Source of the DNA: Tepidiphilus sp. J10
Lineage (GTDB): Bacteria > Pseudomonadota > Gammaproteobacteria > Burkholderiales > Thiobacillaceae
Assembly (NCBI GenBank): GCA_945897955.1
Contig: CAMDGQ010000024.1
Location: 1 to 51,591, forward strand
Reading direction: 5' to 3'
DNA: 51,591 nt
In this document: piece after piece, positions 1-7,066 of the stretch
Position numbering within the stretch: position 1 is the first letter of the stretch
Layout of the letters: each line of letters starts with the position of its first letter
The notes under the pieces: model-generated
What the model was told of the DNA's origin: nothing
The model's input: only the letters and a program-made list of their open reading frames with translations
Databases searched by the model: none
Position numbers and translations under genes: made by a program

Positions 1-1173
1 GGGCGAGAGCCGGTGAAATTGGATAACGAGGGCTTGCATAAACTACTGACTGGCAAGGTGGTGATGATTACCGGTGCCGGCGGTTCAATTGGCTCTGAGT
101 TGTGCAGGCAGATCATCCATTTCAAACCGCGCTTGCTGGTCATGCTGGAGCAGAGCGAGTTCGCGCTGTATGGCATGGAGCAGGAATTCGCAGAGTCTTG
201 GCCTGATCAAGCCTTGCTTTGTGCTATTGGAGATGTGAAAGATGCCGCTAGGGCAACTCAGGTTATTAATGAACAGCGGCCCGATGTGGTGTTCCATGCC
301 GCTGCCTATAAGCATGTGCCGTTGATGGAACAAGTGAATACGCTGCAGGCACTGAAAAATAATGTGCTGGGGACATGGGTGGTTGCCCGCGCTGCGCGTG
401 ATGCCGGGGTAGGGCATTTCGTCATGATTTCCACCGACAAGGCAGTGAATCCGACCAATGTCATGGGGGCTTCCAAGCGATTGGCAGAGATGGTTTGCCA
501 GTCTTTGCAGAGCGAGGGTGGGACGCGCTTTGTCTCGGTCCGTTTCGGTAACGTTTTGGGCTCGTCCGGCAGTGTGATTCCGAAGTTCCAAAAGCAGATT
601 GAAGCCGGTGGTCCGGTGACGGTGACACATCCGGAGATCACCCGCTTTTTCATGTCGATTCCAGAGGCTGCGCAGCTTGTTATGCAGGCGGGTTTGATGG
701 GGCGTGGCGGCGAGATCTTCGTGATGGACATGGGGGAGTCGATCAAGATCGCTGATCTGGCTCGATTGATGATTCGTCTTTCAGGTAAGAGCGAAGACGA
801 GATTCGTATCGCGTATTCCGGCTTGCGTCCAGGCGAGAAACTCTACGAAGAGGTGTTGGCGGATACGGAGACTACGTTGCCGACGCCGCATCCGAAACTG
901 CGTGTGGCGAGTGCACGTAAGGCAGATGACGCTTTGGTGAGCGAGTTTCTGGCTTGGATCTCTAATACAACAGCGGCAAGCGATGCCGCTGTCAGGGCGC
1001 ATCTATTGAACTGGTTGCCGGGGGAATATCAGCCGGAGTTGAGTCAATCCCTGGATTCTGGTGTAGGTGTTGAAGGTGAAACCGGGAAAGCGACATCCTC
1101 GTACAGCACATCCATCGATAGCCGGATCCCGACGCTTTCCAGCACGACATCATCCGTTGCGCCGCTGGCGTAG
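1..1173 (+). CDS. capD: CapD/WbpM-type nucleotide-sugar epimerase/dehydratase, C-terminal part
   Basis: Enzyme of surface polysaccharide synthesis that acts on UDP- or NDP-activated sugars (WbpM/CapD group, usually a 4,6-dehydratase or epimerase). The reading frame is open to base 1, so the gene begins upstream; the missing part would hold the N-terminal membrane segments of this roughly 600-residue family. Seen here are the Rossmann motif TGAGGSIGSELCRQ near residue 24, a Lys-containing catalytic region STDKAVNPTNVMGASKR, the family segment SVRFGNVLGSSGSVIPKF, and GLRPGEKLYEE near the end of the fold. The conserved domain ends near the EYQPE segment. The last 35 or so residues are low in complexity and are encoded antisense to the 3' end of the convergent Uma2 gene, so they may be a read-through extension. 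The exact substrate cannot be told from this part. Confidence 0.9.
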   Translation, partial: GREPVKLDNEGLHKLLTGKVVMITGAGGSIGSELCRQIIHFKPRLLVMLEQSEFALYGMEQEFAESWPDQALLCAIGDVKDAARATQVINEQRPDVVFHAAAYKHVPLMEQVNTLQALKNNVLGTWVVARAARDAGVGHFVMISTDKAVNPTNVMGASKRLAEMVCQSLQSEGGTRFVSVRFGNVLGSSGSVIPKFQKQIEAGGPVTVTHPEITRFFMSIPEAAQLVMQAGLMGRGGEIFVMDMGESIKIADLARLMIRLSGKSEDEIRIAYSGLRPGEKLYEEVLADTETTLPTPHPKLRVASARKADDALVSEFLAWISNTTAASDAAVRAHLLNWLPGEYQPELSQSLDSGVGVEGETGKATSSYSTSIDSRIPTLSSTTSSVAPLA

Positions 1174-1679
1174 AGCACCCAAAGTCCATCTTCCTCGCGT
1201 CGCCGAAACAGGTCGGCATGGCGACGATCTTCTTCTATCAGCAAGTATTCCTTGAGTATCTCTATGTTGCGGTAGCACTCGAATTTAAGACCGCGATCAT
1301 AGGCTGCCGTTGATTCGGACAGCACTTCGACGATCAACGCAGGGTGTTGTTTTGCAAGATCGGTTTCCGGCGTTTTATCGCGCGCATCACAGGTCACCAT
1401 GACATCAGGGTAAAACGAGGCATCGGGGGCGTCGATGCGTAACTTCATGTCGGCGATAAAAGGGCGGCAAGGGCTGCCGCGTAGCGAGGAACGGAGCGCC
1501 GCAAAAAGATTGCCGGAGATCGTGTTATGACCATCTCGAGCGCCGGTCATCTCAAAAATCTCGCCATTGATGTACTCGTGGCGCTCGCTTTGCTGGGATT
1601 CCCATTGCATGAAATCGTCCAGGCTGAAATTGAGTGGATGCTGCTGAACACCCATGATTTTCCCCGTTTTCTTGGTCAT
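1044..1679 (-). CDS. Uma2 family (DUF820) restriction-endonuclease-fold protein
   Basis: Member of the Uma2 family, a PD-(D/E)XK nuclease-fold group that is expanded in cyanobacteria and scattered elsewhere; no biological role is established. Seen: the N-terminal FSLDDFMQWESQQSERHEYI segment, INGEIFEMTGA, a D at YPDVMVTCD, and EVLSESTAAYDRGLKFE..Y, which is the typical E-V-x-S-x-S/T...D...K signature. Length (211 aa) fits the family (about 190-200) with a short extension at the C-terminus. The start ATG overlaps the stop of the upstream flavoprotein (ATGA), which points to translational coupling; an internal ATG at 1655 is an alternative. The 3' end lies antisense to the tail of the CapD-like gene for 130 bp. 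Confidence 0.8.
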   Translation of the reverse strand: MTKKTGKIMGVQQHPLNFSLDDFMQWESQQSERHEYINGEIFEMTGARDGHNTISGNLFAALRSSLRGSPCRPFIADMKLRIDAPDASFYPDVMVTCDARDKTPETDLAKQHPALIVEVLSESTAAYDRGLKFECYRNIEILKEYLLIEEDRRHADLFRRREEDGLWVLYASGATDDVVLESVGIRLSMDVLYEDVAFPVSPSTPTPESRD

Positions 1680-2620
1680 ATGAGTATAGATGAAGCTTGC
1701 TGCTCGGCATCCCTTTCTGCCGCTCTGGCGGCGACCAAGCCTTGTGCCAATGCGGTGGGCACACTGGGTTGTGGCGTATCGGTGACATCGCCGGCGGCGT
1801 AGATGCCGGTCACGGAAGTGCGTTGCCAGACATCAACCAGAATGTGGCCGCCTTGGCCCAATGCTGGTCTCAATTCAGGGGTAAAGCACGTCAGCATTTG
1901 TGTGTTCGGCAAGTAGCCGAACATCGCCAGCAGCCAGTTGTAGCGCACCTTGATTGCTCCCCAGGTGGCGACGATGTGATCGTCTTCCAGTTGGAGGTCG
2001 TCCGGGCTGCAGTTCTCGCGCAATTCAATCAATCGGTTGGTGTTGCATTCATCCTGGAACGGTTGCCGCGCGGAGAATCTGCGCCGTGTGCAGACACGAA
2101 TTTGGTTGCCCCGTTCGGCGAGAAACAGCGAGTGGTCGAGCGCGTTATCACCGCCGCCTAGAATCAGTACGCGGGCTTGCCGAATGTCGTCGCGGATGCT
2201 TTCCGACAGTGGGCCGACGATCACCCGATCGGATTGCGCGGCCAGTGCGTCCAGTTCCGGCGTGCTGCGTGGATAAGTACCGGTGGCAATCACAATGGCG
2301 TCGGCGTGGATCGATTGCTTGCCGCTTGGTGTTGCCACTTCCAAGGTGAAATTGCCTGCTGCACCCGACACACGGGAGACGCGGCTATCGCGTAAGCAGG
2401 TCAGCGGCAATGTGGCGAAATGGCGCGCCATGCGTTCGCTCATTTCGCGCCCGGTTTCTTCCGGTTCGCCCAGCAACCAAAGGTTGGGGTGGAAATTGCC
2501 GAGTTGAATGCCGCCGATCTGGTTGCTTTGTTCAATCACGATGGGTGTCAGGCCGAAGGACAGGCAGGCATTGGCACAGGACATGCCGGCGGGGCCGGCG
2601 CCGAGGATGGCAACGATCAT
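1676..2620 (-). CDS. FAD/NAD(P)-dependent oxidoreductase, thioredoxin-reductase-like
   Basis: Two-dinucleotide-binding flavoprotein of the pyridine nucleotide-disulfide oxidoreductase superfamily. Start chosen at the ATG that opens directly into the FAD-binding motif MIVAILGAGPAGMSC; a longer frame reaches 2689 but would add residues before the usual start and run into the start of the divergent gene. A second Rossmann motif VLILGGGDNALDHS binds NAD(P)H, and the C-terminal GIYAAGDVTD is the second FAD motif. The redox-active CxxC of true thioredoxin reductases is not seen at the usual place between the domains, so the electron acceptor is probably not thioredoxin; a ferredoxin/flavodoxin-NADP reductase or bacilliredoxin-reductase-like role is possible. 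It is coupled to the downstream Uma2 gene by a 4-base overlap. Confidence 0.75.
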   Translation of the reverse strand: MIVAILGAGPAGMSCANACLSFGLTPIVIEQSNQIGGIQLGNFHPNLWLLGEPEETGREMSERMARHFATLPLTCLRDSRVSRVSGAAGNFTLEVATPSGKQSIHADAIVIATGTYPRSTPELDALAAQSDRVIVGPLSESIRDDIRQARVLILGGGDNALDHSLFLAERGNQIRVCTRRRFSARQPFQDECNTNRLIELRENCSPDDLQLEDDHIVATWGAIKVRYNWLLAMFGYLPNTQMLTCFTPELRPALGQGGHILVDVWQRTSVTGIYAAGDVTDTPQPSVPTALAQGLVAARAAERDAEQQASSILI

Positions 2621-2669
2621 GGTGGGTTTTGCGCGGTTATCATCTGGCGCCGAAACTAGCACAGCCGCC

Positions 2670-3851
2670 ATGACCGCTCCAGCCTCCATGCCGCAACTTC
2701 GATCACCAAACCTGCCTCCTCCCGACCCGGATGCGCTGAACCACTGCCGCGCAGTGCGCGCCCATATCCAGGCTGAAATCGAGCATGCCGGCGGCTGGAT
2801 ATCGTTCGCGCGCTACATGGAACTGGCACTCTACGCGCCGGGGTTGGGCTACTACGCCGGAGGCGCGGCGAAGTTCGGCGCGGCCGGTGATTTCATTACC
2901 GCGCCGGAAATGACGCCGCTGTTCGGTCGCACGCTGGCGCGTTCCGCCGAAGCCGTGCTGATGCAAACCGGCGGCGACATCCTGGAACTCGGCGCCGGCA
3001 GCGGTCGTCTGGCGCTCGATCTGCTGCGCGAACTGGAGCGCCGCGAAGGTTTGCCGGCTCAATACCGGATTCTTGAACTCAGTCCCGACTTGCGCGACCG
3101 ACAGCGCGCCTTGTTGGCGGCGGAAGCGCCGCAACTGCTGCCGCGCGTGGTCTGGCTCGATGCGTTGCCGGACAGTTTTCGCGGTCTGATTCTGGCCAAT
3201 GAAGTGCTCGACGCGATGCCGGTCCATCTGGTGCGCTGGCTGAATGGCGAGTTGTTCGAACGCGGCGTGGTTGATCAGGCCGGCGAGTTCGCATGGCGCG
3301 ACCAGCCCCTGTCGGAGGGGCCGCTTTGGCGTGCTGCCGGCGCAATCAATCCGGGGGCGGACTATCTGTCGGAGATCAACCTCGCCGCCCCGGCCTGGAT
3401 CGCCAGCCTGGCGCAATGCCTGGAGCGGGGCGTCATTCTCAGCCTCGACTACGGGTTTCCGCGCGCCGAGTATTTCCACCCGCAACGCGATAGCGGCACG
3501 CTGCGCGTGCATTACCGGCACCACAGCCTGGACGATCCGTTTTACCTGCCGGGCTTGTGCGATCTCACCGCGCATGTCGATTTCAGCGCCGTGGCCGATG
3601 CCGCCGCCGAAGCGGGGCTGGAACTGCTGGGTTACACCAGTCAGGCCAACTACTTGCTGAATGCGGGACTGCTCGATCTGATGCAAACCATGTCGCCGAT
3701 GACCAGCGAATACCTGCGTGCTGCCGCCGCCGTGCAGAAACTGTTGCAGCCCTCGGAAATGGGCGAGTTGTTCAAGGCGATAGCATTCGGGCGCGGCATG
3801 GCCGAGACCTTGCCGGGATTCGAGCGCGGAGATCGGCGCGGCGCGCTTTAG
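2670..3851 (+). CDS. MidA/NDUFAF7-family SAM-dependent methyltransferase
   Basis: Class I methyltransferase of the MidA family (DUF185); the mitochondrial homologue NDUFAF7 methylates an arginine of respiratory complex I, and bacterial members are taken to be protein arginine methyltransferases. Seen: the family N-terminal motif YMELALYAPGLGYY, then GDFITAPEMTPLFG, the SAM-binding DILELGAGSGRLALDLL, and LANEVLDAMPVH. Length from this start is 393 aa, normal for the family. The ATG at 2670 lies 49 bp from the divergent flavoprotein start; ATG 2688 is an alternative. The stop overlaps that of the convergent second Uma2 gene by 4 bases. No complex I genes are in the window, so the target is inferred only from the family. 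Confidence 0.85.
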   Translation: MTAPASMPQLRSPNLPPPDPDALNHCRAVRAHIQAEIEHAGGWISFARYMELALYAPGLGYYAGGAAKFGAAGDFITAPEMTPLFGRTLARSAEAVLMQTGGDILELGAGSGRLALDLLRELERREGLPAQYRILELSPDLRDRQRALLAAEAPQLLPRVVWLDALPDSFRGLILANEVLDAMPVHLVRWLNGELFERGVVDQAGEFAWRDQPLSEGPLWRAAGAINPGADYLSEINLAAPAWIASLAQCLERGVILSLDYGFPRAEYFHPQRDSGTLRVHYRHHSLDDPFYLPGLCDLTAHVDFSAVADAAAEAGLELLGYTSQANYLLNAGLLDLMQTMSPMTSEYLRAAAAVQKLLQPSEMGELFKAIAFGRGMAETLPGFERGDRRGAL

Positions 3852-4432
3852 CCGAATACTTCGGTCAGATCGACGTTGATACCAGCCAGTCCGGACACCG
3901 CTGTCGGCCCGGGCGTCTCAGTCGCAGTGATTTCGGTATAGCGGCCATCGGCCGGTGCGTGGTGAAAACGGATGCAGCGACCGGGGATGTCGACGATCCA
4001 GTACTCGGGTATGGCGTGGCGGGCATACAGCTCGGCTTTGACGCTGCGATCAAACGCGGCGGAACTGTCGGCGACCTCAACAACCAGCAGGACATCGTCG
4101 GGACCGGGATGCGCGCTGCGATAGAAGTCGGCGCGCGGTTTCAGCAAGGCGAGATCGGGGTAGACCTCGACGATGGGAGACAGGCGCAGCGCGTTATGTA
4201 TGTGAACTATGGCTTTGCCGCGTGAGGTTTCCATGAAGGTTTGTGTCAGCCAACACACCGTTCCACAATGAAAACTGCCGATCGGCGCCATGTCGATCAT
4301 GTTTCCATCAATGAGCTCTACGCGCTCGCCCGGTAAAAATATGCCGTTTTCCGCCATTTTCTGGAATTGCTCGGCACTGATGCGGTGGCGCGTGATGGGG
4401 GGTGGGAGGACGAGTTCCATGACCGGCTCCAT
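3848..4432 (-). CDS. Uma2 family (DUF820) protein, second copy
   Basis: Second Uma2 (PD-(D/E)XK fold) protein, 194 aa, clearly different in sequence from the copy at 1044-1679, so not a recent duplication. Seen: ISAEQFQKMAENGIFLPGER, VELIDGNMIDMAPIG, PDLALLKPR and the catalytic-type segment VVEVADSSAAFDRSVKAELY, followed by IPEYWIVDIPG. Its stop overlaps the stop of the MidA gene on the other strand by 4 bases. Downstream there is no partner gene in the same direction, and it is separated by 55 bp from ntrC, which ends before it on the same strand. Function is unknown. Confidence 0.8.
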   Translation of the reverse strand: MEPVMELVLPPPITRHRISAEQFQKMAENGIFLPGERVELIDGNMIDMAPIGSFHCGTVCWLTQTFMETSRGKAIVHIHNALRLSPIVEVYPDLALLKPRADFYRSAHPGPDDVLLVVEVADSSAAFDRSVKAELYARHAIPEYWIVDIPGRCIRFHHAPADGRYTEITATETPGPTAVSGLAGINVDLTEVFG

Positions 4433-4487
4433 TTGATACGCGAGCGGAATGTTGGGGCTTCAGTGGTGACCAGGCAAGCGCGCTCGC

Positions 4488-5888
4488 CTACTCATCAGCT
4501 CCCGCTTCCATGCCCAGTTCCTGAATCTTTCTGGTCAGCGTGTTGCGGCCCCAGCCGAGCAGCGTGGCGGCTTCGATCTTGCGGCCGCCGGTGTGGGCGA
4601 GGGCAACGCGGATCAGGGTGCGTTCGAATTCGCTGGTCAGGTCGTTGAGAATGCCGCTGTCGCCGCGTGCCAAACGGGTCTGTGCGGTGCGCGCAAGGGC
4701 TTCAGACCAGTCCAGCGCGGCGCTGGCGGCGTCGTGATTCGCTTCCGGCGGCAGATCTTTCACATCGACCATCTGGCTGGGCGCCATGACGGTGAGCCAG
4801 TGGCACAGGTTTTCCAGTTGTCGCACGTTGCCAGGGTAGGGCAGGGCGGCCAGCGCCTTCATGGCTTCCTCGGAAACCTGTTTCATTTCCACGCCGAGAT
4901 CCTGCGCGCTCTTTTGCAGGAAATGCTTGATCAGCAGCGGAATGTCTTCCCGCCGCTCGCGCAGGCTGGGCAGCTTGATGCGGATGACGTTGAGGCGATG
5001 GAACAAGTCTTCCCGGAACAGGCCTTGCCGCACGCGTTCTTCCAGCGCCTGGTGGGTAGCGGCGATGACGCGGACGTTGACCCGCACCGGCGCATGGCCG
5101 CCGACGCGGTAGAACTCGCCGTCGGCGAGTACGCGCAACAACCGGGTTTGCAGATCGGACGGCATGTCGCCGATTTCATCGAGGAACAGCGTGCCGCCGT
5201 CGGCCTGTTCGAAACGGCCGCGCCGCGACGCGGTGGCGCCGGTAAAGGCGCCGCGTTCATGGCCGAACAACTCGCTTTCGAGCAGGTCTTTCGGGATCGC
5301 GGCGGTGTTCAGCGCGATGAACGGTTTGTCCTTGCGCGGGCTGTGCCGATGCAGGGCGTGTGCGACCAGTTCCTTGCCGGAGCCGGTTTCGCCGGTAATC
5401 AGCACGGTGGCATGGCTTTGGCTCAAACGGCCGATGGCGCGGAACACGTCCTGCATGGCCGGCGCCTGGCCCAGCATGGCCTGGCCGACCAGGCCGGAGT
5501 CGAGCCCGGGCGCTTCGTCGCCGCGATTGCCTTCTTCCAGCGCTCGGTGGATCAGTTCCAGCGCGTGATTGACGTCGAATGGCTTCGGCAGATATTCGAA
5601 CGCGCCGCCCTGGAACGCGGAGACCGCCGAATCGAGATCGGAATAGGCGGTCATGATGATGATCGGCAGGCGCGGGTGTTCGGCTTTCAGGCGTTCCATG
5701 AAGTCGAGCCCGCTCATGCCGGGCATGCGGATGTCGGACAGCACCGCCCCCGGCGTCTCCTTGTCGAGTGCGCGCAGCGCGGCCTCGGCACTTTCGAATA
5801 TGCGATGCGGCAGGCTTTCGCGCGCCAGCGCCTTTTCGAACACCCAGCGTATCGAGCGGTCGTCATCGATGATCCAGACCGGTTTCAT
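4488..5888 (-). CDS. ntrC: Nitrogen regulation response regulator NtrC
   Basis: Sigma-54-dependent activator that switches on nitrogen-assimilation promoters when phosphorylated by NtrB. Domain order: receiver (residues 1-120) with acidic pocket D8-D10, phosphoacceptor D52 in SDIRMPG, T80 and K102; AAA+ domain with Walker A GETGSGKE, sigma-54 contact loop GAFTGA and Walker B GGTLFLDEIGD; C-terminal Fis-type helix-turn-helix ending AATLLGWGRNTLTRKIQEL. Length 466 aa matches NtrC. A GGAGG ribosome site precedes the ATG. It lies 20 bp after ntrB on the same strand, so the two are one operon; glnA, often upstream, is not in the window. Confidence 0.96.
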   Translation of the reverse strand: MKPVWIIDDDRSIRWVFEKALARESLPHRIFESAEAALRALDKETPGAVLSDIRMPGMSGLDFMERLKAEHPRLPIIIMTAYSDLDSAVSAFQGGAFEYLPKPFDVNHALELIHRALEEGNRGDEAPGLDSGLVGQAMLGQAPAMQDVFRAIGRLSQSHATVLITGETGSGKELVAHALHRHSPRKDKPFIALNTAAIPKDLLESELFGHERGAFTGATASRRGRFEQADGGTLFLDEIGDMPSDLQTRLLRVLADGEFYRVGGHAPVRVNVRVIAATHQALEERVRQGLFREDLFHRLNVIRIKLPSLRERREDIPLLIKHFLQKSAQDLGVEMKQVSEEAMKALAALPYPGNVRQLENLCHWLTVMAPSQMVDVKDLPPEANHDAASAALDWSEALARTAQTRLARGDSGILNDLTSEFERTLIRVALAHTGGRKIEAATLLGWGRNTLTRKIQELGMEAGADE

Positions 5889-5908
5889 TATTTGATTCCT
5901 CCAGATGT

Positions 5909-6937
5909 TTATTTAATTGGCAGAAAAATGGAAAAACAGGTGCGCCCGGGCTGGCTTTCGACGTGGATCGCGCCTTCGTGGCGCTGCACCAGGCTTTGCG
6001 CCAGCGTCAGGCCGAGGCCGGTGCCGCCTTCGCGGCCGGAAACCAGCGGAAAGAACACCCGCCCGAGCATGTCGTCGGGAATGCCGGGGCCGTTGTCGAT
6101 GACATCGAGCCGGATCGCCAGTTTCCACAGCTTCATTGACAGCGTGACCTGCCGCGCGACGCGCGTGCGGAAGCTGATGCGGCCATCGCCTTCCATCGCC
6201 TGCGCTGCGTTGCGCGTGATGTTGAGCACAGCCTGGATCAGTTGCTCCGGATCGCCTTCCAGTTCCGGCAGGCTGGTGTCGTAATCGCAGTGGAATTGCA
6301 GCAGCGGAAACTCCGCGCGCAACAGACTGCGCACCCGTTCCAGCACTTCATGCACGTTGACGATTTGCACGACCGGCCGCTTGGCCGGGGTCAGCAGGCG
6401 GTCGAGCAGGCTTTGCAGGCGGTTGGTTTCCTGGATGATGACCTGGGTGTATTCGCGCAGATCGGTGGAATCGAGTTCCGCTTCCAGCAATTGCGCCGCG
6501 CCGCGAATACCGCCGAGCGGGTTGCGTATCTCGTGTGCCAACTGACGCAGCAATTGCTGGCTGGCCTGGGTCTGCACCATGACCTGCTCGTCGCGCGCGA
6601 TGCGTACATTGCCGGCGGCAGGGTGCAGTTCAATGACTGCTGCACCCTGGTCCCCATCCAGCGGCGAGACCGTGGCGGAAAGCACCAGGGTATGTCCATT
6701 GATGGGCAACGCAACATCGTGCTCGGTAAAGCTGGCGCCCTCGGATAGTGCATGTTCAAGTGCCCGCACCAATTCGGTGCATTCGCCCACCAGTTGACCA
6801 ACCGGGCGACCGAGTGCGTGATAGGCCGAAATACCCAGCAGATTTTCCGCCGCCGGGTTCAGATAGCGGGTAATGCGCTGCTTGTCCGAGATCAGGACGG
6901 CGGTGGCGAGTATGTCGGTGCTGGGTATGGTTTGCAT
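5909..6937 (-). CDS. ntrB: Nitrogen regulation sensor histidine kinase NtrB
   Basis: Cytoplasmic PAS-containing kinase/phosphatase that controls NtrC in response to PII protein. Seen: an N-terminal PAS domain (about residues 5-110), the H-box QLAHEIRNPLGGIRGAAQLL with the phosphorylated His, the N-box ITRNAAQAM, and G-boxes DNGPGIP and GREGGTGLGLTLAQ. About 342 aa, normal for NtrB. The start is placed at ATG 6937; an in-frame TTG at 6949 is an alternative, and neither has a strong ribosome site. It is divergent from nifJ, with a 129-bp shared upstream region that contains a perfect 8-bp hairpin at 6993-7011. Confidence 0.95.
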   Translation of the reverse strand: MQTIPSTDILATAVLISDKQRITRYLNPAAENLLGISAYHALGRPVGQLVGECTELVRALEHALSEGASFTEHDVALPINGHTLVLSATVSPLDGDQGAAVIELHPAAGNVRIARDEQVMVQTQASQQLLRQLAHEIRNPLGGIRGAAQLLEAELDSTDLREYTQVIIQETNRLQSLLDRLLTPAKRPVVQIVNVHEVLERVRSLLRAEFPLLQFHCDYDTSLPELEGDPEQLIQAVLNITRNAAQAMEGDGRISFRTRVARQVTLSMKLWKLAIRLDVIDNGPGIPDDMLGRVFFPLVSGREGGTGLGLTLAQSLVQRHEGAIHVESQPGRTCFSIFLPIK

Positions 6938-6992
6938 GGTGGCTGGCAAGCAAGGTCAGGCTGAGGTTAGCAAGAAGCAGGCCATTGAGGGT

Positions 6993-7011
6993 GGGTGCGC
7001 ATGGCGCACCC
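6993..7011. repeat. Palindromic hairpin of the GGGTGCGC/GCGCACCC type
   Basis: Perfect 8-bp inverted repeat with a 3-base loop (GGGTGCGC, ATG, GCGCACCC), followed by CTAC. Elements of this kind are frequent dispersed intergenic repeats in betaproteobacteria. It sits between the divergent ntrB and nifJ genes and has no T-tract, so it is not an obvious terminator. Confidence 0.6.
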
Positions 7012-7066
7012 TACTCCTCTGCAACACCACACTAGAATGCATGCTGTTCTCGGGGGGCAACACGCA

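Noticed and set aside
4593..6284. Plus-strand frame of 563 codons opposite ntrC and ntrB
   Set aside because: It is the shadow of two clear, conserved genes and spans their intergenic junction.
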